From: Geomonas paludis
GTDB lineage: Bacteria; Desulfobacterota; Desulfuromonadia; Geobacterales; Geobacteraceae
Reading direction: 5' to 3'
DNA length: 33,262 nucleotides
Assembly: GCF_014193585.1 (NCBI RefSeq)
Contig: NZ_BLXY01000022.1
Location: 1 to 33,262, forward strand
Shown: one piece after another, positions 23,631 to 31,512 of the stretch
How positions within the stretch are numbered: position 1 is the stretch's first letter
Layout of the letters: every line of letters begins with the position of its first letter
The notes under the pieces: generated by a model
Seen by the model: the letters and a program-made list of their open reading frames with translations, nothing else
What the model was told of the DNA's origin: nothing
The model's database searches: none
Position numbers and translations under genes: made by a program

Positions 23631-24455
23631 ATGGAAGCTGAATTAGATGATTTAGGTAAGAGTCTTTTGGAGTCCGTTCTTCTTGCAAGTTCAGGAGAGG
23701 ACGATAATGTCCTTGAAAAATGGGAACATTTACTAAGGAAATTGGTACTCCTACAACAAAAAATTAGGAAGAAGAAAAATAAAAGTAGAGCCGACACCTT
23801 AACTTTACTGCTAGAGGTTACTAATTTATTAAATTCACTATCAGAGGTACTCACAGAACAAAAGGATATTTGTTCCAAACTAGCAAAATCGCCTCCTGAG
23901 CTACTAAAAGAATTACCTGAATACTTATTGCCACATCTAAGTGAATATATTGATTCGTATACATCTAAAAATAATTCTTCTTCAATTTTTACAGCTTCTC
24001 AAGATATTATTTGTAAAATCACCAATCATATTTTTAATGTCCTTAAGCTGTTAGGGCATATATACAATGATGTCAAACCAACAATGGATGACAGTACCAA
24101 GTCATTATTCGCTGCCAATCACAGAGAAGCCTTAGAAAGTTTACTCTATGTGTCAAACGCTACTGTGTCCACGTTGATCGTATTTCATTTTTCGCATGGT
24201 TATAAAACACCACGTATAATGAGTAGTTTTACTGAGGTAGTACATTGTGAGGTTAAAAAGCAGGCAACTGCTAAAGCAAGGACAACAAAGGAGGTCGAAA
24301 GTAAGGCGTTGCACGAAAGAATACTCAACACCTACTACGAAATAAAAGCAAATCGACCAGAAATATCTAAAAATGCTGCGTCACTGTTAATAGGGCCAAT
24401 TGCAAAAATCAATCTTACCCCACAGGTTATAAGAAGACACCTTAATAAAATTTAA
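23631..24455 (+). CDS. Hypothetical AT-rich, helical protein
   Basis: A 274-residue protein of unknown family starting at the ATG 23631 (AGGAG five bases upstream). It is predicted almost wholly helical and leucine-rich; a lysine-rich segment QQKIRKKKNKS sits near residue 47. The last roughly 50 residues (ALHERILNTYYEIKANRPEISKNAASLL... ending VIRRHLNKI) look like a small helix-turn-helix-type module. Base composition is far lower in GC than the chromosomal genes, a sign of transfer. Nothing in it indicates an enzyme. It could be a mobile-element or defence accessory protein. Confidence 0.7.
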   Translation: MEAELDDLGKSLLESVLLASSGEDDNVLEKWEHLLRKLVLLQQKIRKKKNKSRADTLTLLLEVTNLLNSLSEVLTEQKDICSKLAKSPPELLKELPEYLLPHLSEYIDSYTSKNNSSSIFTASQDIICKITNHIFNVLKLLGHIYNDVKPTMDDSTKSLFAANHREALESLLYVSNATVSTLIVFHFSHGYKTPRIMSSFTEVVHCEVKKQATAKARTTKEVESKALHERILNTYYEIKANRPEISKNAASLLIGPIAKINLTPQVIRRHLNKI

Positions 24456-24459
24456 TAAT

Positions 24460-24484
24460 ATGTACTCTTTGACAGAAAGTACAT
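24460..24484. promoter_or_regulatory. Inverted repeat ATGTACT-N11-AGTACAT downstream of the AT-rich gene
   Basis: A perfect 7-bp inverted repeat has an 11-nt centre that contains TTGACA. It lies between the genes at 23631 and 24586. It could be an operator over a -35 element or a weak hairpin. Confidence 0.4.
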
Positions 24485-24585
24485 ACTCTTTAACTGGTAG
24501 TATAGCTACTCTGCAACGGACGCACTCCTCCTAGGGGCCTGCAACTGCTATCCTCAACTCAAATAATTATTTTGAGGGAGGGATT

Positions 24586-24840
24586 ATGGATTTCCGTGAC
24601 CAACTGCAGTTTGTGGACCTTCTTAGTCACACCGCCATACTGGCCGCGGCTGGTTGCAGATTGGTGATGACAGTTGAGAAAACACTACGCTATTTTAGGC
24701 GAATCAAGAAGATGTTGACAGAGAAAAGGCGTAAAGGAGACAAGGGGGCAGTGGCTTTGAAAGCTCGAAAAAAGCGGCCGGTGAGATTCAATCTTCAAAG
24801 CCCGACGCAATTTGCCCCAAAAGAGAACCTGAAGCCTTGA
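24586..24840 (+). CDS. Small basic hypothetical protein
   Basis: An 84-residue protein beginning MDFRDQLQFVDLLSHTAIL, with a possible short hydrophobic helix (residues 10-25) followed by a strongly basic region RRIKKMLTEKRRKGDK and KARKKRPVRF. An excellent Shine-Dalgarno sequence (GAGGGAGGGA) supports translation. I do not recognise it. It lies between the AT-rich gene and the structured segment at 24980. Confidence 0.5.
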   Translation: MDFRDQLQFVDLLSHTAILAAAGCRLVMTVEKTLRYFRRIKKMLTEKRRKGDKGAVALKARKKRPVRFNLQSPTQFAPKENLKP

Positions 24841-24979
24841 GACCAATCCACCGGCTAAACTTCGTTGCTCGAATTTCAAAAGTGACAAAGATTGCTGCCG
24901 TGTCCATGAATAAGTTTCCTGAGCTTGGTTCTGATGTTGGAATAAAGAGGGTAAAATCCGATTGAGTGGGTCTAAGTTG

Positions 24980-25300
24980 GTGACCTGTAAGAGCCGCTAG
25001 CCGGGGAAAGCCTGTAGAGCCGAGGATAAACCGATAAAGGCAACCCCAGGAAACCTTGGCTAAAAAGCTCGCCTATACGAGTTACCTAAGCGCACGAACA
25101 TACATGAGAGTGCATGAGGGCGGATTAGGCTGACTGAAGGTTGCCTATAGGGTGAGTTGAGCCAAGACCAGTCGACGAAAACGAGCGCCAACCAGACGGG
25201 CAGGAGCCCTCTCCGCGGCTTGCGGAAGGGGGCAAAAGCGGATGAGAGCCGAGGTGCTCCGGGGCTCATCCAGGCGTTGGCGGTAAAAAAGGGAAATAAC
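24980..25300 (+). ncRNA. Group II intron-like structured segment (5' part, truncated)
   Basis: A non-coding stretch with many short complementary blocks. From memory, the run AAGCCTGTAGAGCC, the block AAAGGCAACCCC near 25037, CTAAAAAGC, GAGTTACCTAAGCGC and GGTTGCCTATAGG resemble domain I of chloroplast-like bacterial group II introns, starting at a GTG near 24980. The segment from 25157 in one frame would read DQSTKTSANQTGRS, which resembles the start of some intron-encoded proteins, but no reverse transcriptase follows and I see no domain V. It is therefore probably a broken intron directly upstream of the RelA/SpoT-like gene; a functional leader or separate RNA is not excluded. Confidence 0.45.
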
Positions 25301-25303
25301 AAA

Positions 25304-26368
25304 ATGATTGACTACGCTGAAGATTATAGAAAAAAAAGACCAACGTACGAACATTATACTGCGAGATTATCTGAACTTATAAAAACGCTTCTTGTAGGTT
25401 ACAAAATTAAGATACATGCAATTGAAAGTAGAACTAAGGAAGTAGAAAGTTTTCAACAAAAAATGCTTAAACCTGAAAAGAAATATAATGACCCCATTCA
25501 CCAAATTACAGATTTGTGTGGAATTCGTGTGATCGTTTACTATGTTGACGATCTCATGCGCGTTGGAGATTTGCTTGAAAAAGAATTTGTAGTTGATTTA
25601 GATAATTCCTCAGATCGAGGATCGCTGTTGAAGCCAAATGAGTTTGGGTATCGCTCACATCATTACATTATTAGTTTGAAAGAAAGCCGTTCATCTCTTC
25701 CTGAATGGCAAACCTTTTCTTCAATAAAAGCAGAAATACAAGTCAGAACTGTACTCCAGCATGCATGGGCTGCAATATCACATGCGCTTCAGTACAAAAA
25801 CAACGAGGAAGTTCCAATTGAACTAGCAAGAAAGTTATTCCGCGTTTCTGGTCTGTTGGAGTTAGCAGACGAAGAATTTACTGGCATTAAAAAACGAGGC
25901 ACGGAAATTTCTGCAAACGTGGCGACGGCCCTAAGTGCCGGCAACTTAGAAATTACAGTTGATGGTGACTCGCTTAAACAGTACATAGAGGCCTCTGAAG
26001 TCGGTGCAAAAATTACTCAACTTGCCCTCAACGCTGGGTTCCAATTCCCAGATGAAGAGGTTTATGATTCGTTAGATGACACAGAAGATCCATTTTCAGG
26101 CCTTGCCTGGGCCTGTAACCAAGCAGGAATTTCATCCATTTCTAAGCTGGATGAAGTCTGCAGTAAAGATCTTGACTCTCTTTCAAAATTTTTTAGACGG
26201 CTAATAATTGCGAACGACACCCAGTGGTATGGGACAAAGCCGTGGTTCGTGCAATTGGCAGTAATGTTTGCTTGCCCGAAATCATTTAATGCGAAAGTTT
26301 TGCTGAAAAAAGGCTGGGGCAAAGACGTCGTTGCGAATGTTATCGACTCCATGTCTCTAAAAAAATAG
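25304..26368 (+). CDS. RelA/SpoT-domain nucleotide pyrophosphokinase (orphan, small-alarmone-synthetase type)
   Basis: A 354-residue protein. An N-terminal RelA/SpoT synthetase domain (about 20-200) has its conserved blocks: SRTKEVESFQQKM, ITDLCGIRVIVYYVDD, EFGYRSHHYII and AEIQVRTVLQHAWAAISHALQYK. There is no HD hydrolase, TGS or ACT domain. The C-terminal 150 residues (ALSAGNLEITVDG...GWGKDVVANVI) are of unknown type. Such proteins make (p)ppGpp-like alarmones, or pyrophosphorylate adenosine nucleotides or tRNA when acting as toxins (toxSAS, CapRel). AT-rich codons and the mobile surroundings suggest transfer and perhaps a defence or toxin role. The ATG at 25304 was chosen because the upstream extension runs into the intron-like segment. 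Confidence 0.85.
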   Translation: MIDYAEDYRKKRPTYEHYTARLSELIKTLLVGYKIKIHAIESRTKEVESFQQKMLKPEKKYNDPIHQITDLCGIRVIVYYVDDLMRVGDLLEKEFVVDLDNSSDRGSLLKPNEFGYRSHHYIISLKESRSSLPEWQTFSSIKAEIQVRTVLQHAWAAISHALQYKNNEEVPIELARKLFRVSGLLELADEEFTGIKKRGTEISANVATALSAGNLEITVDGDSLKQYIEASEVGAKITQLALNAGFQFPDEEVYDSLDDTEDPFSGLAWACNQAGISSISKLDEVCSKDLDSLSKFFRRLIIANDTQWYGTKPWFVQLAVMFACPKSFNAKVLLKKGWGKDVVANVIDSMSLKK

Positions 26369-26441
26369 AGCCAGTATACAGGCGGGAGGTAGTGGAACGA
26401 GGGGAGCAGAGGGACACGTGGAAGCATTATCAGGGCAGCAA

Positions 26442-26481
26442 GGGGACGTCCATGAAATTAGCCGATTAGCGCTAATCTTCA
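26442..26481 (+). repeat. Terminal-repeat-like sequence and palindrome upstream of the IS1595-type gene
   Basis: GGGGACGTCCATGAAATTA (26442-26460) matches the arms of the MITE-like elements (GGGGACGCCCATGAAATTA). It is followed at 26465-26478 by the perfect palindrome GATTAGCGCTAATC. It is the likely left end of the insertion sequence whose transposase starts at 26533. Confidence 0.5.
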
Positions 26482-26532
26482 GCAGCATGCATTTTAAGAC
26501 GTTTTCTGTCGCACCTTCTCGGTAGGATCGCC

Positions 26533-27324
26533 ATGAATGATAACCCTTACAAGGAGTCAGACATGGCGCAGAATCGAATCCAGTTTCAGAAGGGCCTTAG
26601 CTTACCGGATTTCCTCCGCGATTTCGGCACAGAAGAGCAATGCGTTACCGCACTCCAGCAGATGCGATGGCCGAATGGATTTCTCTGTCTAGCTTGCGGC
26701 AGCTCGCGTTATAGCGTTGTGTGGCATCGCAAGTTAAAGACCTTCCAGTGCAAGAGTTGTCATAGCCAGACTACAGTGACTAGCGGAACCATCTTTCATT
26801 CGTCAAAACTGCCTCTGACGATCTGGTTTCAAGCAATGTACTTCCTGACTCAAACAAAGAACAACGTATCCGCCTTGGAGCTAACACGTCTACTTGGCAT
26901 CTGCTACCGCACCGCCTGGCGCATGAAGCACAAACTGATGCAGGTCATGTGCGAGAGAGAAGCTGCAACTGTTCTTTCCGGCCGGGTCGAGGTAGATGAT
27001 GCATACCTGGGTGGCCGACATGAAGGCAAAGGTGGTCGCGGATCAGAGAACAAAATTCCTTTTATCGCTGCTGTAGAAACCAACTCGCAAGGACATCCTA
27101 AACGTGCCGTGTTCTCGCCAGTGAAGGCACTAAACTTTGCAGAGATAGCGACATGGGCTTCTACATCATTGTCAGAATCAAGCACAGTCATTACCGACGG
27201 CTTATCCTCTTTCAGAGCTGTGGTAGCATCAGGATGCACGCATTCGTTTGAAGTAGTTGGACACCAGGGGGACGCCCATGAAATTATGCGTTTCTCTGAC
27301 GGCAGTTCTGGAAGAATCGCATAA
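26533..27324 (+). pseudogene. IS1595-family transposase, truncated by a palindromic element
   Basis: A 263-codon frame. The N-terminus has the zinc ribbon (CLACG and CKSC, near 53 and 77) and GTIFHSSKLPLTIWFQAMYF typical of IS1595 transposases. The first catalytic Asp is in VEVDDAYLGG near 153 and the second in TDGLSSFRA near 222. The frame runs into the palindromic element at 27268 after residue 245, so the last 18 residues come from that element and the third catalytic residue and the C-terminal NxWVN-type block are missing. The protein is almost certainly inactive. Confidence 0.88.
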
Positions 27325-27340
27325 AATAATGGGGGTCCGT
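27268..27340 (+). repeat. 73-bp palindromic MITE-like element, copy 1
   Basis: The left arm (23 nt, starting GGGGACGCCCATG) and right arm (27318-27340) are partly complementary around a 27-nt loop. It differs from copy 2 at 27794-27866 at only a handful of positions. It interrupts the IS1595-type transposase and supplies its stop codon. Confidence 0.8.
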
Positions 27341-27382
27341 ATGTCTCCCATTTACAATAAATAATAACAAGGGCAGGTTCCG

Positions 27383-27850
27383 ATGATCTGTAGAAAGATA
27401 GCTTCACTAATTATATTCGTGTTATTTATGACAGGATGTGCGATGACTCCTGTAATATATTCAAAAAACAATTCCAAGGTGTCGTCCAAGAATAATATGT
27501 TGATTCAGTTCACGCCAGATAGATTGGAACTTGCTGATATTCTGTATGACTTGCTTCAAAAAGATGGTTATTCCTTAACTCGTGAAAAAAACGACGCGTG
27601 CTACTTATTTACAGGAACTTATCACGGCTATTTTGATGTTTTTCATGACAAGATTAAACATGGCCGATTTGTGATCTCGGAATTAAAGACTGGTAATGAA
27701 ATGCTGATTATAGATGTTGGAGATTCAGGACTTACTAGCGCTGAAAGCCAACTGAAATTAGTAGTTGAAGAAATGAGGCAATTTAAGCAGCAGGGGGACG
27801 CCCATGAAATTATGCGTTTCTCTGATGGCAGTTCTAGAAGAATCGCATAA
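27383..27850 (+). CDS. Predicted lipoprotein with a MITE-derived C-terminus
   Basis: A 155-residue AT-rich protein. A signal peptide with lipobox (LFMTGC, Cys19) predicts a membrane-anchored lipoprotein. Residues 20-137 are of unknown type (TPDRLELADILYDLLQKDGYSLT, LFTGTYHGYFDVF). From residue 138 the sequence is the same 18-residue tail found on the truncated transposase at 26533, because the second palindromic element inserted here. The original C-terminus is therefore probably lost, and the gene may or may not be functional. No partner gene is evident. Confidence 0.65.
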   Translation: MICRKIASLIIFVLFMTGCAMTPVIYSKNNSKVSSKNNMLIQFTPDRLELADILYDLLQKDGYSLTREKNDACYLFTGTYHGYFDVFHDKIKHGRFVISELKTGNEMLIIDVGDSGLTSAESQLKLVVEEMRQFKQQGDAHEIMRFSDGSSRRIA

Positions 27851-27866
27851 AATCATGAGCGTCCCC
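27794..27866 (+). repeat. 73-bp palindromic MITE-like element, copy 2
   Basis: 23-nt arms 27794-27816 and 27844-27866 pair at 20 of 23 positions (GGGGACGC...TTATGCG with its complement) around a 27-nt loop. It is nearly identical to copy 1 and overlaps the 3' end of the lipoprotein gene. Confidence 0.85.
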
Positions 27867-27921
27867 ATGTTTTTTGACATGATCTGAGGGGGGGCTTTGA
27901 CACGGGCAACAGTGGCAACAG

Positions 27922-27940
27922 TGGGACGCCCATCAAATTA
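27922..27940 (+). repeat. Half-element related to the MITE arms
   Basis: TGGGACGCCCATCAAATTA matches the left arm of the palindromic elements except for one internal base, but no right arm follows. It ends 32 bp before the gene at 27973. Confidence 0.5.
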
Positions 27941-27972
27941 CCCATGCTCTCTTTTGAAAGGAGTAACGCGTC

Positions 27973-28944
27973 ATGGCCTATGTCAGGATCGCTGTCGCGC
28001 TTCTTTTGACGACTTTCGCAGTTAGTGGTTGTGTACCGCCCGAACTCGATTGGCGATATCGACGAGCGGTCTTGGATATGCGCTCATCAAGCTTGCCTGG
28101 CGTGATTGGCAGCTTGGCTGTCGTCGGCAATGTTGATTCTTACGCTTTCACCAAAGACAACCTTTGGATCGTGTTCGCAGCGCCAACTAGGCGAGGACTC
28201 CCTGTCAACCGGTTCGCCAAAATCGATCTGCAGTACAATCGTTTTGTCGATCTTTATGCTGTCGACGGGTTTGCAGATGCGGCACTGGCTACCGGTTTTG
28301 ATTCGATATGGCTTGGCGAAGGCCTTGGAGGGCAAAAGCTTCATCGTATCGACCCCAGTACCGGCGCAATAGTCGCGTCGATCGAGATCCCGCGCAACCC
28401 CGTTGCAGTTGCAACTGGCTTTGGAGGCGTATGGGTCCTAGCGGCGGAACGTGTGGAGAAATTTATCAACATAACGATGAGCATCAAACACCTGGCTCTT
28501 TTCAAGATAGATCCTAAGAATAACGCCATAGTTAAAGTAATAAGGCTTCCTATAGAGAAAATTCCATACTGGCCGGATCTAGGTGGCCGCATTGAAATTG
28601 TTGATGGCTATGTTTGGGTTTCCTTTAAGGATGGGGCGATATTTCGTATCGACCCCGAAACAAACAAGGTCCTGAATTCTTTTGCTAATCGGGAAGATGC
28701 CATTTCCGGTAAGGCTGCCTACCGCAGTATTTTAAGCGAGCAGAAGAAAATGCTGAAGCAAGCGACTGCCACTCTGGGCAGTCCGGTCTATGCTGTTGCA
28801 TCTGGAATGGGAACCTTTTGGGCGTTTACCCACGGGAGCAAAGAGAGCGGTAATCCGCGCATAACGTGGATCATGAGACTTGACCCGACCGCCATCGGCA
28901 CCGGTAATTCCGTCCCCCTGCCAGGGCAAGACATGAGCAAATGA
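27973..28944 (+). CDS. Lipoprotein with beta-propeller-like repeats
   Basis: A 323-residue exported protein. The signal peptide ends in VSGC (lipobox, Cys20). Repeated units of the form IWLGEG...LHRIDPSTGAIVASIEIP, GGVWVLA...LFKIDPKNNAIVKVIRLP and VWVSFKDGAIFRIDPETNKVLNSF resemble the blades of Vgb/YVTN-type beta-propellers. Such lipoproteins are usually ligand- or partner-binding; the ligand is unknown. GC content is intermediate. The ATG follows AAAGGAG. No operon partner; the next gene starts 175 bp away. Confidence 0.8.
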   Translation: MAYVRIAVALLLTTFAVSGCVPPELDWRYRRAVLDMRSSSLPGVIGSLAVVGNVDSYAFTKDNLWIVFAAPTRRGLPVNRFAKIDLQYNRFVDLYAVDGFADAALATGFDSIWLGEGLGGQKLHRIDPSTGAIVASIEIPRNPVAVATGFGGVWVLAAERVEKFINITMSIKHLALFKIDPKNNAIVKVIRLPIEKIPYWPDLGGRIEIVDGYVWVSFKDGAIFRIDPETNKVLNSFANREDAISGKAAYRSILSEQKKMLKQATATLGSPVYAVASGMGTFWAFTHGSKESGNPRITWIMRLDPTAIGTGNSVPLPGQDMSK

Positions 28945-29092
28945 AGGATACATGACTTTGGCTGCAGGGGACAAGTAAGAGCGCTGAGGTACGGTATGTT
29001 ATATATCCAGCCTTGAATGCAACTGCGCCATCCTGACGCCAGCCCCGTCCATGTCACATACAAATTGGAGACACTAATCTTATGCCCTCTGA

Positions 29093-29497
<405 letters not shown>

Positions 29498-29630
29498 AAG
29501 CAGCCGCTCAACGTTTGAACTGGTAGCTGTAACCTGAAGTCGAGCTTGCCGGGCCGGTCGTTTTCGTAACTACCAATCTTTGGGGCCTGTCTCTAATCTG
29601 ACGCAACGATGTCCTTTGATGAGCTGAGTG

Positions 29631-30506
29631 ATGCCTGAAACAAAACCCGTCCATACCTTCTGGAATGACTCCAGTGTGCCGATCGTCGCAGTGAGGTGCA
29701 GTTGGCGGAGCGCGGAGAGTTACAAGGCGCACTGTCACAGGGAGTTCTGCGTCGGCGCGGTCACGGAAGGTAAGGCGGTGATGACGGTGAGGAACGAGAC
29801 CTGCGTCTTGTCGCCCGGGCTCTTGGCGGTCATCCCGCCGGAAACCGTGCACAGCTGCAATCCTCCGGAAGGGGGAACCCGCTCGTACCGGATGGCCTTC
29901 TTCGACACAACGTGGTGCTGTTCCCTCCAAGAGGAGTTGTTCGGCAGGCAGGGAGACTTCATCCCGCCCGCGCAGTTTCTGCTGGAGAGCGACGCACTCT
30001 ACGCATCCTTCCTCGAACTCACTGAACTTCTGGCGGGCGATGCCCTTCCTTTGGAAAAGACCGAGCGGGCAACGCAATTCGCGAGCGAACTTTTTGTCAG
30101 TACCTGCAACCGGCAACTTCCGGCTCCCGGCAAGGAGCGGGCGGGGATCATCCCGGAGGTCAAGGAGTACCTGGAGCAGCACGCGGATCTGAATATCACG
30201 CTGCAGGAGCTTGCCGTCATTTTTCGCTGCAACCCCTATCACTTGCTGCGCACTTTCAAGCAGGCGGTGGGTCTCCCTCCCCACGCTTTCATGCTCAACG
30301 CCCGCATCGAAGAGGCGAAACGGCTGCTGCTCGAGGGGATGCCCCCTGCCAGCGTTGCGGCGGAGACGGGGTTCGCCGATCAAAGCCATTTCCATAAGAC
30401 CTTCCGGCGCCTCGTCGCTGCAACTCCCCGCCAGTACCAGCTCAGACCTGGCGCTGTCGGTTATCTTGCCAATACTGCAAATGTGGCACCTACCCCCACC
30501 CCCTAA
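29631..30506 (+). CDS. AraC-family regulator with cupin sensor domain
   Basis: A 291-residue regulator. The N-terminal cupin (about 20-100, with YKAHCHREFCVGAVTEG and PGLLAVIPPETVHSC) is followed by the two-HTH AraC DNA-binding domain at about 190-280 (LNITLQELAVIFRCNPYHLLRTFKQAVGLPPHAFML, then ASVAAETGFADQSHFHKTFRRLVAATPRQY). It is 97 bp before a LysE-family exporter in the same direction, a common regulator-exporter pairing. The last residues (VAPTPTP) are encoded by a GC-rich repeat, so the original C-terminus may have been altered. The ATG is preceded by an in-frame GTG; the Shine-Dalgarno sequence is weak. Confidence 0.9.
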   Translation: MPETKPVHTFWNDSSVPIVAVRCSWRSAESYKAHCHREFCVGAVTEGKAVMTVRNETCVLSPGLLAVIPPETVHSCNPPEGGTRSYRMAFFDTTWCCSLQEELFGRQGDFIPPAQFLLESDALYASFLELTELLAGDALPLEKTERATQFASELFVSTCNRQLPAPGKERAGIIPEVKEYLEQHADLNITLQELAVIFRCNPYHLLRTFKQAVGLPPHAFMLNARIEEAKRLLLEGMPPASVAAETGFADQSHFHKTFRRLVAATPRQYQLRPGAVGYLANTANVAPTPTP

Positions 30507-30529
30507 CCCCCTCCCGCGAGGGGAGGGGG
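30507..30529. terminator. GC-rich hairpin immediately after the AraC stop
   Basis: CCCCCTCCC pairs perfectly with GGGAGGGGG around a GCGAG loop, directly after the TAA at 30504-30506. It belongs to the same dispersed CCCCCTCCC-type repeats as 6402-6426 and may serve as a terminator, though no T run follows. Confidence 0.45.
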
Positions 30530-30602
30530 GAAATAAGTCAATTTCCTACAATATTTAAAGTCCCAATCCGCGCTAACCTCCTGCAAAAAGTTTGGAGGCA
30601 GC

Positions 30603-31229
30603 GTGTCAAAGTATCTTGTCGAGTTCGCAGCGCTGGCGACGGCGCATTTCCTGGCCCTGATCAGTCCGGGGCCGGACTTCTTTCTTATCGTGGGAACTTC
30701 CGTCAGGGAGGGGGCTGCGCGGGCAGCGGCTCTTTGCGCCGGCATCGCCGCGGCAAACGGCGCCTACATCCTCCTTGCCCTCACCGGGTTCGCCTTTATC
30801 AAGCAAACCCCGCTGCTCTTCACGGCCATCAGGACGGCCGGCGCCCTTTACCTGCTGTACCTGGGGCTCATGCTGCTGAAGCCGTCACAACGCCCGGTCG
30901 GTTCATCGCTTCCGGCGGAGGCGGAAAGTGGCGGCACCACCCGCCGCAGGCAGTTCGCAGCAGGATTCCTCTCGGCCATCCTCAACCCGAAAAACGCCGT
31001 CTTCTACTTAAGCCTCTTCACCGTCATCGTGAGCCGCGAGACGCCGCAGACGATCCAGGTCGGCTACGGCTTGTGGATGGTTGGCGCCGTCTTCTTTTGG
31101 GATCTGTTGATAGCGCGCTTGGCGGGGAGCGAAAAGGTGAGATACCGCCTCGACCGTCATGCGCACTGGATCGAAAAGGGCTCGGGAGGAGCGCTGCTCC
31201 TCCTCGGGGCGGTGCTGCTGTTGCGGTAG
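30603..31229 (+). CDS. LysE/RhtB-family amino-acid exporter
   Basis: A 208-residue inner-membrane protein with about six hydrophobic segments and the family start LATAHFLALISPGPDFFLIVGTS. A second family block is FLSAILNPKNAVFYLSLFTVIV near 122. It begins at a GTG with GGAGG eight bases upstream. LysE proteins export amino acids such as homoserine, threonine or leucine; the AraC gene just upstream probably controls it. No terminator is evident after it. Confidence 0.92.
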   Translation: MSKYLVEFAALATAHFLALISPGPDFFLIVGTSVREGAARAAALCAGIAAANGAYILLALTGFAFIKQTPLLFTAIRTAGALYLLYLGLMLLKPSQRPVGSSLPAEAESGGTTRRRQFAAGFLSAILNPKNAVFYLSLFTVIVSRETPQTIQVGYGLWMVGAVFFWDLLIARLAGSEKVRYRLDRHAHWIEKGSGGALLLLGAVLLLR

Positions 31230-31239
31230 TTGCGCCTAT

Positions 31240-31268
31240 TTGACATGGGGAATACTTTTCCCTATACT
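31240..31268 (+). promoter_or_regulatory. Strong sigma-70 promoter of the DUF4160/DUF2442 pair
   Basis: TTGACA (31240-31245), a 17-bp spacer and TATACT (31263-31268) lie so close to the ATG at 31277 that the expected start is within 1-3 nt of it. No Shine-Dalgarno sequence is present, so the first gene is probably translated from a leaderless transcript. Confidence 0.7.
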
Positions 31269-31276
31269 GACCTAGC

Positions 31277-31507
31277 ATGACCCGTCTTCATCACAACCGG
31301 AACTGGAAAATCGAAGTTTTCGGCCGGGAACATGGCATCCCGCATTTCCATCTGCGCTGGCCAGAGGGGCGAGCCTCAATTTCGATCGATACCCTTGAAG
31401 TTCTGGTCGGGATCCCGCCGAGGGATATTCTGTTGGAAGCACGTGCGTGGGCTCGGGTTAACAGGGCGCGGATCTGGGACGAGTGGCAAAAGCTGAATCA
31501 AGGATAG
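31277..31507 (+). CDS. DUF4160 protein
   Basis: A 76-residue protein of the DUF4160 family (NWKIEVFGREHGIPHFHLRWPEGRASISIDT, the family's defining segment with HFH). These proteins are usually encoded beside DUF2442 proteins, as here, and the pair has the layout of a toxin-antitoxin locus; the biochemical role is unproven. It is the first gene after a strong promoter and appears leaderless. The second gene starts 5 bp after its stop. Confidence 0.85.
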   Translation: MTRLHHNRNWKIEVFGREHGIPHFHLRWPEGRASISIDTLEVLVGIPPRDILLEARAWARVNRARIWDEWQKLNQG

Positions 31508-31512
31508 TGTTT

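Noticed and set aside
24980..25300. Retron non-coding RNA
   Set aside because: No reverse transcriptase gene follows and no clear inverted a1/a2 repeats are seen; the intron-like blocks fit a group II remnant better.
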